A stretch of 64,000 nt of DNA from Pomphorhynchus laevis. Taxonomy: Eukaryota; Acanthocephala; Palaeacanthocephala; Echinorhynchida; Pomphorhynchidae. The position numbers and the translations under genes were made by a program. Numbering within the stretch: position 1 is the stretch's first letter; each line of letters begins with the position of its first letter. Below are positions 1-11,300 of this stretch, piece by piece. Under the pieces are notes generated by a model, which had not been told where the DNA came from, ran no database searches, and saw only the letters and a program-made list of their open reading frames with translations. The stretch is from contig WNNJ02000583.1 of assembly GCA_012934845.2 (NCBI GenBank), forward strand, positions 1-64,000, given 5' to 3'.

Positions 1-80
<80 letters not shown>
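1..80. repeat. TA microsatellite
   Basis: Uninterrupted TA dinucleotides from the window edge. It borders the first 393-bp repeat, and the same kind of tract closes the third repeat copy. Confidence 0.97.
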
Positions 81-83
<3 letters not shown>

Positions 84-213
84 CCAACGGATACGCATTT
101 GTGCAACATATAAAGAATAACTAGAAGGTCCACACACGCAACAAGCCAGTAAAAACGCTTTATGCACCTGAGTTTCGTCTAGCATCGTGAGGAATTGCTG
201 GTGTCTTTACAGT

Positions 214-299
214 TATCACAAAAGCAGTCGAAACGCACCCTAACCACTTCATCCGACTGACGATGACTGCTGGGTGGTTAGGAGCGTCTCGGAGTGATA
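214..299 (+). ncRNA. Hammerhead-like ribozyme core with non-canonical strand order (copy 1)
   Basis: Three conserved hammerhead strands are seen. AGCAGTC (223-229) is followed by GAAA (230-233) and CGC (234-236). TCCGA (252-256) is followed by CTGACGA (257-263) and then GACTGCT (265-271). GCG (284-286) is followed by TC (287-288) and TCGGA (289-293). Helix I (TCCGA/TCGGA), helix II (GACTGCT/AGCAGTC) and helix III (A-CGC/GCG-U) all pair perfectly around a GUC cleavage triplet. Helix III could extend through CCTAACCAC/GTGGTTAGG (239-247/274-282), and TATCAC/GTGATA (214-219/294-299) encloses the whole. The order GAAA, CUGANGA, UH is not a circular permutation of known hammerheads, so a single copy would need a pseudoknot or help in trans. 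Activity is unproven. Confidence 0.55.
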
Positions 300-606
300 C
301 ATTAGACTGATGGAGCTGATGATCAAAGTCCAGTTATTTAGCAGAACGCATAGATTTACAATCAATCGTAGCCAATTATGGCTCCTGGACCACAGTTACA
401 AGCGATTTTTCGCACTATCAATATATAAAAAACGTATTCCTTTCGGAATCCTGTGAGAGATTCAGTGCCCTCGTAACCAACGGATACGCATTTGTGCAAC
501 ATATAAAGAATAACTAGAAGGTCCACACACGCAACAAGCCAGTAAAAACGCTTTATGCACCTGAGTTTCGTCTAGCATCGTGAGGAATTGCTGGTGTCTT
601 TACAGT

Positions 607-692
607 TATCACAAAAGCAGTCGAAACGCACCCTAACCACTTCATCCGACTGACGATGACTGCTGGGTGGTTAGGAGCGTCTCGGAGTGATA
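607..692 (+). ncRNA. Hammerhead-like core, 393-bp repeat copy 2
   Basis: Identical arrangement 393 bp downstream of copy 1: CTGACGA at 650-656 and the GTC triplet at 679-681. In a transcript spanning copies 1 and 2, the CTGACGA strand of copy 1 followed by the GAAA and GTC strands of copy 2 gives the canonical order. Confidence 0.55.
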
Positions 693-999
693 CATTAGAC
701 TGATGGAGCTGATGATCAAAGTCCAGTTATTTAGCAGAACACATAGATTTACAATCAATCGTAGCCAATTATGGCTCCTGGACCACAGTTACAAGCGATT
801 TTTCGCACTATCAATATATAAAAAACGTATTCCTTTCGGAATCCTGTGAGAGATTCAGTGCCCTCGTAACCAACGGATACGCATTTGTGCAACATATAAA
901 GAATAACTAGAAGGTCCACACACGCAACAAGCCAGTAAAAACGCTTTATGCACCTGAGTTTCGTCTAGCATCGTGAGGAATTGCTGGTGTCTTTACAGT

Positions 1000-1085
1000 T
1001 ATCACAAAAGCAGTCGAAACGCACCCTAACCACTTCATCCGACTGACGATGACTGCTGGGTGGTTAGGAGCGTCTCGGAGTGATA
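1000..1085 (+). ncRNA. Hammerhead-like core, 393-bp repeat copy 3
   Basis: Same strands again, with CTGACGA at 1043-1049 and GTC at 1072-1074; all three helices are kept. Confidence 0.55.
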
Positions 1086-1204
1086 CATTAGACTGATGGA
1101 GCTGATGATCAAAGTCCAGTTATTTAGCAGAACGCATAGATTTACAATCAATCGTAGCCAATTATGGCTCCTGGACCACAGTTACAAGCGATTTTTCGCA
1201 CTAT

Positions 1205-1206
<2 letters not shown>

Positions 1207-1270
<64 letters not shown>
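1207..1270. repeat. TA microsatellite
   Basis: Pure TA tract that replaces the end of the third 393-bp unit. Confidence 0.97.
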
Positions 1271-1275
<5 letters not shown>

Positions 1276-1351
1276 TATTTTTGAAACTGGCGCTCTGGGT
1301 CCATCAAAGACTCTTTTATATATAATAAGTATTAATTGAAGCAGAGTTTGG

Positions 1352-1353
<2 letters not shown>

Positions 1354-1415
<62 letters not shown>
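1354..1415. repeat. TA microsatellite at a PLE 3' end
   Basis: Pure TA tract directly at the end of the minus-strand Penelope-like element. PLEs are known to favour microsatellite targets. Confidence 0.95.
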
Positions 1416-1416
<1 letters not shown>

Positions 1417-1423
1417 CTTTAAA

Positions 1424-1462
1424 ATTCCAACGTTTCGAGCGCAACCGCTCTTTTTCAAGTTA
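1424..1462 (-). ncRNA. Hammerhead-like remnant at the 3' end of a PLE
   Basis: Minus strand reads CTTGAAAAA, then a hairpin GAGCG-GTTG-CGCTC, then GAAACGTT. This is the canonical strand order with a decayed CUGANGA box. Canonical PLEs are known to carry hammerhead motifs in their terminal repeats, and this one directly follows PLE coding remains. Confidence 0.4.
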
Positions 1463-1562
1463 TTTACAGTATGATTAAATTCAACAATACACTCAGATTT
1501 CATGTCTATACGCATTCAGAGTAAGAAAAAAGCACGGAAGAAGATAACTTTGAAATACCATA

Positions 1563-3262
1563 TCAAGGTACTACGTCATTTTGTATATTAGTTTCGTGGA
1601 ATTTTTTCTTTCTTATGTATTTCGGATTTAATTTCAAATAGATATGATCAAGGTTTATTCCATTTGGATTATCACACATAAGTTGACCTATCCACCTCAT
1701 CTCTTTATTTCTCAGCATATTTTCATCAAGAAATCCATCCTCTAAAATCGTATATTCGAATCCATTGTCAATTTCTCCATAGCAAAACCTTTCATGACTT
1801 AAGACACCATCCCTAGTGTATCTATTACAATTTTTGTCACTTCTTCTGTTGTTCAATCTTAGTCGTAAAGACCTAGATGTCTATCCTACGTACTGTTTTG
1901 AACACTTTTTGCACTTTGCGACATATATAATATTTTCTGTATTGCATTCAAATGATCCTTTGATTTTGTAGTCAAGATTCGTTGTTGAGCTAGTAATTGA
2001 TTTCGTTGTCGTCATTTCGTTGCAACACATACAACGGCACTTACCGCATTTTTCAGACTTACCTTCTTTTGTTTTACTCAAATTCATATTATTAAGTATT
2101 TTGCTTCTCACTAACATGCTTTTAAAGCATTTTGTATATCGATAGTATATCTTTGGGAATTGTATTTCTGACTTTAGTTCGGGCGGTAACTTGTTTATTG
2201 CATTTTTTATATCTGTTGGTAATTTCTGAGGGTAATACTCAAAGCATAGCGGCATATTTGTTGATTCTTCATTTATTTTCTGTTTTAGTAGATTATTGCG
2301 TTTTTGATATGAACTGTCTCAAAAATTTTGTAGATCTGCTTTGTATTGTATCCGCGGGCAATAAGGTTTTTTCGTAAAATATCAAGTTGGTATTCACGCT
2401 TTTTTGTATTGTTTGATATTTTATATATTCGCGTTGCCTCTGTTTTTATCATATTTCTTTTTATAAAAGCTGGAACATTAGAGTGAGCATGCATATAAAT
2501 GGGCTTTGATGTTTCCTTACGATACGGTTCAGTTTTCCCTTCCTTTTCTGATTGTAATGTTAACTTTACATCCAAGAAGTGGCACGTTTTGCCATCATTA
2601 TCCACCTCCATTTTTAATGTCATTCCGCTTTCCATTTCAAATATATTTTCAAAACTCTGAAGATACTCAATATTTCCTGTCCAACCGATAATTATATCGT
2701 CAATGTATCGATAAATAAACACTGGTTTTTCAATGTCCTTTATATTCAATTTATGTTCTGCGTATGCTTGAGTTAGTATTGCATATATCGGGGCTATCGG
2801 CGTGCCCATTGCGGTTCCTAAAAGTTGGTGGTATGCTTTTTTATTAAATTCAAATATATTACTAGTTAATACCAACCTAAGTAATTCTAACATATTATTT
2901 ATCCTTTCTTCACTCTATTTATCGATTTCCATAAAATGACGGCACGCTTTTATTCATCTTTCATGTTCTATGCATGTATATAAATTCTCAACATCAAAAG
3001 TAGCTAATCTCATATTTGTTGGAAAAGTGGGACATCCGAGTGAAAATTTCCTTAGGAAATTGTCCGTACTTTCTATATACGAAGGCACGTGGATAAGAAG
3101 AGACTTCATTTCTTCATGTAGATAACGAGACAGCTTCTCTGAAACGCACCCAGTATTGCTTACTATAGGTATCCCACTAACGGGTAAAACATTTTTATGA
3201 ACCTTTGGTAGAAGGTAAAATCTTCCTTTAGATGGACTTTCGATCTTTAGTTTGTTAATCAT
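1563..3262 (-). mobile_element. Penelope-like element with C-terminal GIY-YIG endonuclease, 5' truncated
   Basis: Pieces of a PLE reverse transcriptase are read in order on the minus strand. The start near 3,262 has the palm region (KGRFYLLPKVHK, ATFDVENLYTCI). From 2,893 come GTAMGTPIAPIYA and the catalytic YIDD (RYIDDIII). From 2,255 comes a cysteine-rich linker leading to a GIY-YIG start (IIYVAKCKKCSKQYVG). The remainder of the nuclease (around RFCYGEIDNG, MRWIGQLMCDNPNG) runs to about 1,563. The order RT then GIY-YIG marks it as a canonical EN+ PLE, distinct from the Naiad family in this window. The frame is interrupted several times and the N-terminus is missing where a Naiad 3' end abuts at 3,263. 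The element ends in a TA microsatellite. Confidence 0.8.
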
Positions 3263-4054
3263 TAAATCAGCTAACTAAGTCTACGTATTTAATATAATTA
3301 TAAAATAAACAAAACATAGTAATGCTAAATCAAAATTTAATAATTAAATAATAAAATTAATAATTGTTTTTAGATTTTCTATAATTTAAATCAAGTAAAA
3401 GATGAAATTTAAAATAAAAGTCATTTTTATGAATTGACTAATAAATAACAGACGTTGTATCAGAATAAGAATTAGAGGTCATCAGGAGGAACTGCTATGC
3501 TATCAGGTTTCGGCCCCTAACTCCTCTACCCAACATATCAGCGGGGCCAAATACATGCTAATGATGTATTTCCTCTGATAAAACTATCTAGTATCTTATT
3601 CTAATACAAAGTATATTATTTATTATCCATCCATAAAAATTTGCCACGAGTTTAAATTTATTCTTTATATTATTGTGTTGATTTATATATTTTACTATTT
3701 TCTGCTTGATTTTATTTTTATAGTAACCTAGTTTAAAATATGTATCTATTAAATTATTTAAATGATTTTGAAGAAAGCCAATATCATTACATATTGTTGC
3801 AATTCTTAAAATTTCATTATTTAATGTATTATATTTTATATTATATGGTATGCATGAATGCTCATGCAAAAATATGTTTCTTGTAAATTTAAATATGTCA
3901 TCGTTACGATATAAATTAATAGTAGTTTTAGTTAATGTTAATTTAATGTTCATATCTAGATATACACCTTCTTTATCATTAATATTGGTTTTGTTAAGAA
4001 TAAGGCTTTCTGGATAAATGTGCTCACTAATTGAATAAAAATTATTAGAATTAA

Positions 4055-4125
4055 ATACACATATATCATCAATGTATCGAAACATATATTTCATATATTT
4101 ATATTGTTTAGATTTAGTTTTTACA
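4055..4125. repeat. 71-bp direct duplication, left copy
   Basis: Part of the Naiad RT gene around the YIDD codons. The same 71 bp recurs at 8,095-8,165 with about three differences and flanks the 3.97-kb satellite and PLE block. It may be a long target-site duplication or the residue of recombination between Naiad copies. Confidence 0.75.
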
Positions 4126-4510
4126 AAGACAGATTGTCGGTTGTTTCCGTCAACTGTAGTGCTATTTCCGTCTTTTGGTTTCAAAAGACGGATACAACGT
4201 ACAGTTTGCACAAGTGGAAATGTTTTCCTTACAAACTGTATCGTTTGTTTTACAAAAAGGCAGCATAGGAAAATTTCAGCAGATAATTAAAGGACCGAAA
4301 CACGAAAGGTAGGCGTAGGCTCACGTACAGTTTGCACAAGTGGAAATGTTTTCCTTACAAACTGTATCGTTTGTTTTTACAGAAAGGCAGCAGAGGAAAA
4401 TTTCAGCAGATAATTAAAGGACCGAAACACGAAAGGTAGGCGTAGGCTCACCGCTGATGAGGTCTACCTACGCTGATTGTAGTGTACAGTGCTGCATCTA
4501 GGATTAAGTC
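4126..4510 (+). repeat. 371-bp satellite, about 1.3 copies
   Basis: Left part of the satellite, with the hairpin CGTCTTTTG-gttt-CAAAAGACG at 4,169 and a partial second unit from 4,325. CTGATGA is at 4,454-4,460. It is separated from the main array by PLE pieces, so the PLE probably landed within the array. Confidence 0.88.
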
Positions 4511-5990
4511 GGCATTCTTAATTATACTTGAAAACTTATCATTAAAATTCTTGATTATCCTTTCGGCGTCGTTATTATTGATTTCTGAATACGTAGGAGT
4601 AGACAGCTGTCTGATTGCTTCCTTAATATACGCTTCTTGATCCCATACAACGAAATGATTGCTTTTATTGGTTTTTTTTTGAATTGAACATCCTTCATTT
4701 TCCTTATTTCTTTAATGGCTTCTATATGATTCTTCTTCATATTTTGTGAAAAGTTTTTATTGGGCATCATGTCCGTATATTTTAATAGATCAGTCGTATT
4801 GATTAATTGGCTTTTTACCAGTTCTCTCATGTTATCATCACATACAGGTCTAGTTAAACACTGTAAAGTTGAAAATAAATCGTAACGAGAAAATTCTCTT
4901 TTCGCTGGTCTATAATTCAGTCCCATGTTCAATACTTCAATATGTGCTTGAGTAAGTTCACGTGCTGATAAATTAGTGACGTTATTTTCTGTAATAGGAA
5001 TTCGGTTTCGAGGATGTCGCTTAAACCGACGATTTGGATGCCACTCAATATTCTGCAGTTCTTCTATTTCTACAGAACGTTTTAACTGCCATGACAACTT
5101 TTTACACTTTTTCGATAATAACAATGCATAATACCGTTCGTGTATCTTTTCCTCAGTAACATTATAAATGTGGCCGTAGTATTTCGTAACGATCTTTAGT
5201 AGATTTTCACTTGCGTAAACAGGATAGCGTAAACAGTTGCTAACGGTGTACCCATTGACGTACCTTCTACTTGTTGATATAATTTCCCGTTGAATCCAAA
5301 GTAACTATTTTCAAGAACAGTTTTCAGCAATAATAAGGTGTTTTCTATTTTCTAGTTGGTCCATTGATCCAGTTTCATAAAAAAGCGGCACGCGGATATA
5401 CCAAATTCTTGTTTAATAGAAGTATACAGACATTCGACATCTAAACATATTAATTTTGTTATCGGTAGAATATCAGATTTCTTCTCGTCAAATTTTCTCA
5501 AAAAATCTTCTGTGCTTTCTAGATGAGAATGAACATACGCTAGCAAGGTTTCAATTACGAATTCAAAAAACGTGACAGTTTTTCTGTTATATACCCTGAA
5601 TTACTCACTATAGGACGTCCTTTTACCGGATAGTCATCTTTGTGAACCTTTGGTAAAAAATACAATCTACCTGGTTTTGGATTATTTACAAATAGATGCT
5701 TTTTTTATCAATTTTGACATGGCTTTGATGTATTAATGTATTTACCTTATCAAAAGATTGACGTATTGTATCATTTGTTACTTTTAGATAGTTAGAACTA
5801 TCAAGTTGACGGTTTCTTTCAGAAATGTACATGTCTTTGTCCCATGCGACAAACTGGTTGCTCTTATCTGCTTTTTTGAAAACAACGTCATCAATTCTTT
5901 TCAGTTCTTTTACTGCATTCCTGTGTTTACTGGACAAATTCTCGCTGTAATTTCTATTTGGTGGCATTTCAAAATATTTACTCATCTCTG
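4511..5990 (-). mobile_element. Second Penelope-like element family, tandem truncated copies
   Basis: Minus-strand PLE RT pieces. 5,985-5,686 holds an N-terminal part (FKKADKSNQFVAWDKDMYI), 5,546-5,352 a palm part (LICLDVECLYTSIKQEFG), and about 5,340-5,200 the motif GTSMGTPLATVYAILF. From 5,124 a different copy begins again with N-terminal sequence (MLLSKKCKKLSWQLKRS, then IEAIKEIRKMKDVQFKKK). This is a head-to-tail arrangement of partial copies, typical of PLEs. It resembles the 1.5-3.3 kb element more than the Naiads. The frame is interrupted repeatedly and no GIY-YIG portion is visible. Confidence 0.72.
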
Positions 5991-5992
5991 TA

Positions 5993-6075
5993 TTTGCTCA
6001 TCTCATATTTGCTCAGAGATGAGCAAATATGAGCAAATTAAATATTGCTCATCTCATATTTGCTCAGAGATGATC
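5993..6075. repeat. Nested inverted repeats of CTCATATTTGCTCAGAGATG
   Basis: The motif GCTCATCTCATATTTGCTC and its complement GAGCAAATATGAGCAAAT alternate several times at the junction between the PLE pieces and the 371-bp array. The pattern suggests template switching at the insertion junction. Confidence 0.8.
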
Positions 6076-6089
6076 AAATATTTTGCTGT

Positions 6090-8094
6090 TGTATTGTCGG
6101 TTGTTTTCGTCAACTGTAGTGCTATTTTCGTCTTTTGGTTTCAAAAGACGGATACAACGTACAGTTTGCACAAGTGGAAATGTTTTCCTTACAAACTGTA
6201 TCGTTTGTTTTTACATAAAGGCAGCAGAGGAAAATTTCAGCAGATAATTAAAGGACCGAAACACGAAAGGTAGGCGTAGGCTCACTGCTGATGAGGTCCA
6301 CCTACGCTGATTGTAGTGTACAGTTCTGCATCTAGGATTAAAGAATTCACACGAGGATAATTGATGAAGCCGACCAAATGATGATACTCGCTCGTGTATG
6401 CAATTGTTCATTCTATTTACCTGGCAGATTCCGGTTTCCTGTCAAAGAAAATTCAAAAGACAGATTGTCGGTTGTTTCCGTCAACTGTAGTGCTATTTCC
6501 ATCTTTTGTTTTCAAAAGACGGATACAAAGTACAGTTTGCACAAGTGGAAATGTTTTCCTTACAAACTGTATCGTTTGTTTTTACAGAAAGGCAGCAGAG
6601 GAAATTTTCAGCAGATAATTAAAGGACCGAAATACGAAAGGTAGGCGTAGGCTCACTGCTGATGAGGTCCACCTACGCTGATTGTAGTGTACAGTGCTGC
6701 ATCTAGGATTAAAGAATTCACACGAGGATAATTGATGAAGCCGACCAAATGATGATACTCGCTCGTGTATGCAATTGTTCATTCTATTTACCTGGCAGAT
6801 TCCGGTTTCCTGTCAAAGAAAATTCAAAAGACAGATTGTCGGTTGTTTCCGTCAACTGTAGTGCTATTTCCATCTTTTGGTTTCAAAAGACGGATACAAC
6901 GTACAGTTTGCACAAGTGGAAATGTATTCCTTACAATCTGAATCGTTTGTTTTTAGAGAAAGGCAGCAGAGGAAAATTTCAGCAGATGATTAAAGAACCG
7001 AAACACGAAAGGTAGGCGTAGGCTCACTGCTGGTGTGGTCCACCTACGCTGATTGTAGTGTACAGTGCTGCATCTAGGATTAAAGAATTCACACGAGGAT
7101 AATTGATGAAGCCGACCAAATGATGATACTCGCTCGTGTATGCAATTGTTCATTCTATTTACCTGGCAGATTCCGGTTTCCTGTCAAAGAAAATTCAAAA
7201 GACAGATTGTCGGTTGTTTCCGTCAACTGTAGTGCTATTTCTATCTTTTGGTTTCAAAAGACGGATACAACGTACAGTTTGCACAAGTGGAAATGTATTC
7301 CTTACAAACTGAATCGTTTGTTTTTGAGAAAGGCAGCAGAGGAAAATTTCAGCAGATGATTAAAGGACCGAAACACGAAAGGTAGGCGTAGGCTCACTGC
7401 TGATGAGGTCCACCTACGCTGATTGTAGTGTACAGTGCTGCATCTAGGATTAAAGAATTCACACGAGGATAATTGATGAAGCCGACCAAATGATGATACT
7501 CGCTCGTGTATGCAATTGTTCATTCTATTTACCTGGCAGATTCCGGTTTCCTGTCAAAGAAAATTCAAAAGACAGATTGTCGGTTGTTTCCGTCAACTGT
7601 AGTGCTATTTCCGTCTTTTGGTTTCAAAAGACGGATACAACGTACAGTTTGCACAAGTGGAAATGTTTTCCTTACAAACTGTATCGTTTGTTTTTACAGA
7701 AAGGCAGCAGAGGAAAATTTCAGCAGATAATTAAAGGACCGAAACACGAAAGGTAGGCGTAGGCTCACTGCTGATGAGGTCCACCTACGCTGATTGTAGT
7801 GTACAGTGTTGCATCTAGGATTAAAGAATTCACACGAGTATAATTGATGAAGCTGACCAAATGATGATACTCGCTTGTGTATGCAATTGTTCATTCTATT
7901 TACCTGGCAGATTCAGGTTACCTGTTAAAGAAATTCAAAAGACGGATACAACGTACAGTTTGCACAAGTGTAAATGTTTTCCTTACAATCTGTATCATTT
8001 GTTTTTACAGAATGCAGCAGAGGAAAATTTTAGCAGATAATTAAAGGACCGAAACAGGAAAGGTAGGCGTAGGCTCACTGCTGATATATATGAT
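6090..8094 (+). repeat. 371-bp satellite array, about five full copies plus a partial one
   Basis: The anchor hairpin of the unit starts at about 6,129, 6,500, 6,871, 7,242 and 7,612, giving a 370-371-bp period. A partial unit runs from about 7,930 to 8,094. Units carry several self-complementary stretches: CGTCTTTTG-gttt-CAAAAGACG, TACAGTTTG with CAAACTGTA, and the hammerhead-like strands annotated below. Open frames on both strands (74-88 codons) repeat with the unit and have no coding signature. The block lies inside a Naiad RT gene. Copies differ by a few percent. Confidence 0.93.
7736..7808 (+). ncRNA. Hammerhead-like core with non-canonical order in the 371-bp unit (best copy)
   Basis: GGACC (7,736-7,740), GAAA (7,741-7,744) and CAC (7,745-7,747) come first. 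CACTG (7,766-7,770), CTGATGA (7,771-7,777) and GGTCC (7,778-7,782) follow. Then come GTG (7,799-7,801), TA (7,802-7,803) and CAGTG (7,804-7,808). Helices I (CACTG/CAGTG), II (GGTCC/GGACC) and III (A-CAC/GTG-U) all pair, and GCGTAGG/CCTACGC (7,757-7,763/7,784-7,790) extends helix III. The strand order is the same as in the unrelated 393-bp repeat. Other units keep it well (CTGATGA near 6,288, 6,659 and 7,400), while the unit near 7,033 is degraded (CTGGTGT). Confidence 0.5.
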
Positions 8095-8165
8095 ATACAC
8101 ATATATCATCAATGTATCGAAACATATGTTTCATATATTTATATTGTTTTGATTTAGTTTTCACA
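8095..8165. repeat. 71-bp direct duplication, right copy
   Basis: Partner of 4,055-4,125, resuming the interrupted Naiad RT gene. Confidence 0.75.
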
Positions 8166-8397
8166 TAGTTATGAGCAAATTCATATTCTATAAAGCTTAA
8201 AAACAAGTCAGCTATAATTGGGCTACTATTACCACCCATTGGAACACCTTTTACTTGTCTAAATATAGATGTCCCTACTTTTAAATAATTTTGATTTATC
8301 AAAATATTTAAGGATTCTATTAATTCAATTTTATCCATATATTTATATTTACTTGATGGTTTAATTTTTGTTAGATAGGCGTTATAATTATTGTAAC

Positions 8398-11300
8398 TCC
8401 TTCTTATTCTTCGCCTTTTCCTGGCAGGCCAGGGTCGGTGGCTTTGATAAGTCTTCTCTATACTTCTCGGTTTTGTGCTAGAGCTGACGCTAGGTCACAT
8501 GTATTCAGATCTTCATGGATTGTATCCATCCATCTTTTCTTAGGGCGGCCACGAGGTCGTACGCCTTGAACGATTGGCTCGGCTCGGCATACTGCTGTTT
8601 TGTCAGCCCTGTGAATGTGTCCGAACCATCGTAGTCGATGTTCCCTCGCCTTGAGGTTTATTTGCGTTACACCGAAAAAATGGCGGATGTTGGTATTCGG
8701 AATTTTATCTAGGCGTGTTACTCCATAGGACCTGCGCAGCATATTCATCTCCATGGTGTTCAATTTTCTTTTGGCGTCTGAATTTGATGGCCAGCATTCT
8801 GTGGCTAACAATGCAACCGGTCTCACAACTGCTTTGTAGATTTTGGCTTTAAGCTTTAGTGGCATTCGTCGGTCACATAATATTCCAGAAAGGCTTCGCC
8901 ATTTTAGCCAAGCTGCGTTAAGGCGCCCCTTTACATCTTTATTTAGAGTACGATCCGATGAGAGGTAGGACCCCAGGTTTTTGAAGGTTGTACACTTTTC
9001 GAGTGGCTGCCCGTTGATCTCGATGGAGCCAGGTGTTTGATATCCCAACTCAAGATACGCAGTTTTACCAATGTTCAGCCGCAGCCCGTACTGTGATAGG
9101 CGATCAGACCAGTTTTGGACTTGCTGTTTCAGGTTTTCGCGTGTTTGGGTAGCAAGCATAACATCGTATGCATATAAGAGGTTCCACGGGACATCGTTGT
9201 ACAGTTTATAAGTAATCGTATCCATACATAAAATGAATAGCAGGGGTGACAGGCTACTGCCCTGATGTACGCCAACCGTGATCGGATATGGTTGAGAATC
9301 GCCGGTAGCGCAGCGTACTATGCTGGTTGTGTCCGAGTACATCAGTTTAATCCAGTCAACGTACTCCTCAAGGACACCGTGTTGTCGCATGGAGTACCAG
9401 ATAAGAGAATGTGGCACCCGATCAAAAGCCTTCTCCAAATCAAGGAAGGCCATATGTATATTCTGCTGCTTTTCTCGGTGTTTTTCCATCAATATCCTTG
9501 ATGCTTGTATGGCATCTGTGGTTGATACATTTTTGACAAAGCCACACTGGTTAACGGCGATATTAGTCAGAACCCTTAGTATTTTGTCCAAGACATGCTC
9601 AAAGATTTTCATTGTGCAGGATAATAACCGAATAGGGCGATAATAGTTACAGCTAGCAATGTCACCCTTCTGTTTCCAGATGGGGATTGTAAACGAGCTT
9701 TTCCGTGCTTTAGGTACTTCGTGCTGTAGAACTATTTTGTTGAAAAGATGCGTGAGAAAAGCTATGCCCGCAAGTCCGGTGAGTTTCCAAACCTCGCCAT
9801 GAATTTCATCTGGTCCAGACGCTTTTCCGTTTTTCATCTTTCTTACTGACTCAGCTACTTCTGCGGTTGTGATCTCCGGGACTGGTCCAGAGGTGCATAT
9901 ACCCATAGGTAGATCAGGATGGGGGAATTCTATGTTACATATTTCGTTGTAATGTTCGCGCCATCTGTCCTGAATTTCTCTATCATCTCGCAGTATAGTT
10001 CCATCTTTACTCTTGATTTGGGCAAAGTGAATGATGTCTTTGGCGGCATTTGATCGAGACCTTGCAAGGCGGTATATATCACATTCACCTTCGGGGGACT
10101 CTAGATTATTGTACAGGTCTGCGATGTAATTATTTTTGCTCTCTGCCACTTTCGTTTTGGCAATCCTATTTTGTATACGGTAACGTTCTTTATTGTCTGA
10201 GAGCTGAGACAGTTTCCACTTTTTATATACGTCCTTTTTATCTCGTACAGCTTGTTGGACCTCTTCATTCCAGAACCACGTTTGTTTGTCAATAAACTTT
10301 CGACCTGGCTTGGTGACACCGAGGATTGGTTGCGCTGCATTGGATATATTTCGGACGGCAGATTCCCAACACTCGTTTACATCCTCTGTTAATGATGTGA
10401 TCTGGATAGCCAAATGGAGAACAGAGGTTAGTTTATCTCCGCATTCTCGATGTTTCCACCACTTAATATGCGCATGTTTAGTCGTTGGGAGTCTGTTAAT
10501 TGGCGTTGGTATTAGGGTATCCATTACCAGTGGGAGGTGTTGACTAGCAACTGGTTCGAAGGGAATCACTTTGGTGTTCTTGACTAGTTTAAGATCGGTT
10601 CGGCGGCATGCCCAAAAATCGATCTGCGTCTTGTGGTTTCCACTGGAGTACGTGACTAGGTGAGAGTTTCGTTTGGCGAAGAAAGTATTGCACAGTGCAA
10701 GGTCTTGTGCTTGCGCCCAGTCAAGGATCCTTGCTCCATCTTCATTTAGAGTTCCGATACCCAGGCCACCGTGGTTTCGTTGGAACGAAGGATGTTCGGA
10801 GCCGACATGGCCGTTTAGGTCTCCGCCTACGAAGACAATTTCATCTTCCTTGACAGATTGGGTCGCGTCACTGAGTCTTTGCCAAAAATCGTCCTTTCTT
10901 CGTCGGAGCAACCTTGTTGAGGATCATATGCTGAGATTATTACTACTTGCGTGTTTTGATATCTAACGCGGCTAATATAATGCGGTCTGAGATTCGTTGT
11001 ATCGCTGTAATAGATTGTTGCAAGTGCTCAGATAATATGATCCCGACTCCATTTCGTCATTTGATAGTGCCGTGGTAATAAAGCTTATACCCATCGCCGA
11101 TCGCTTTCGCTTTGTAACCTTTCCATTTAGTTTCCTGAACAACTGCAATATCGACATTGCGTTGTTTGAGGTTGGCAGCTAATTCTCTGCTTTTTCCGGT
11201 TAGTGTACCGATGTTTAGTGACATAAGACGTAGGTTTCGAGGTTGGACTTGCTTCTTTATCCGACTTCGTCCGTGAGTCGGTAACCCTTTGATATTTGTT

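Larger units (their letters stand above)
82..1206. repeat. 393-bp tandem repeat, nearly three copies
   Basis: Near-identical units start at 82, 475 and 868, giving a 393-bp period. The third copy is cut short where its CAATATATA stretch expands into a TA microsatellite. Copies differ at only a few bases (for example aacgcata versus aacacata near 340 and 735), so the array is young or homogenised. No convincing ORF is present; short frames reading into the TA tract are artefacts. Each unit carries the hammerhead-like strands listed separately. This may be a satellite or the terminal repeat of a PLE-type element; its family is not recognised. Confidence 0.93.

Noticed and set aside
223-293. A standard (canonical or circularly permuted) hammerhead within a single 393-bp copy
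   Set aside because: The strand order is wrong for types I, II and III; only a pseudoknotted or inter-copy arrangement fits, so it is reported as non-canonical.
1096-1515. Open frames with long Ile-Tyr repeats
   Set aside because: Translated TA microsatellite, not genes.
6211-7894. Repeated 66-88-codon frames on both strands
   Set aside because: They recur with the 371-bp satellite period and have no coding signature; they are repeat artefacts.
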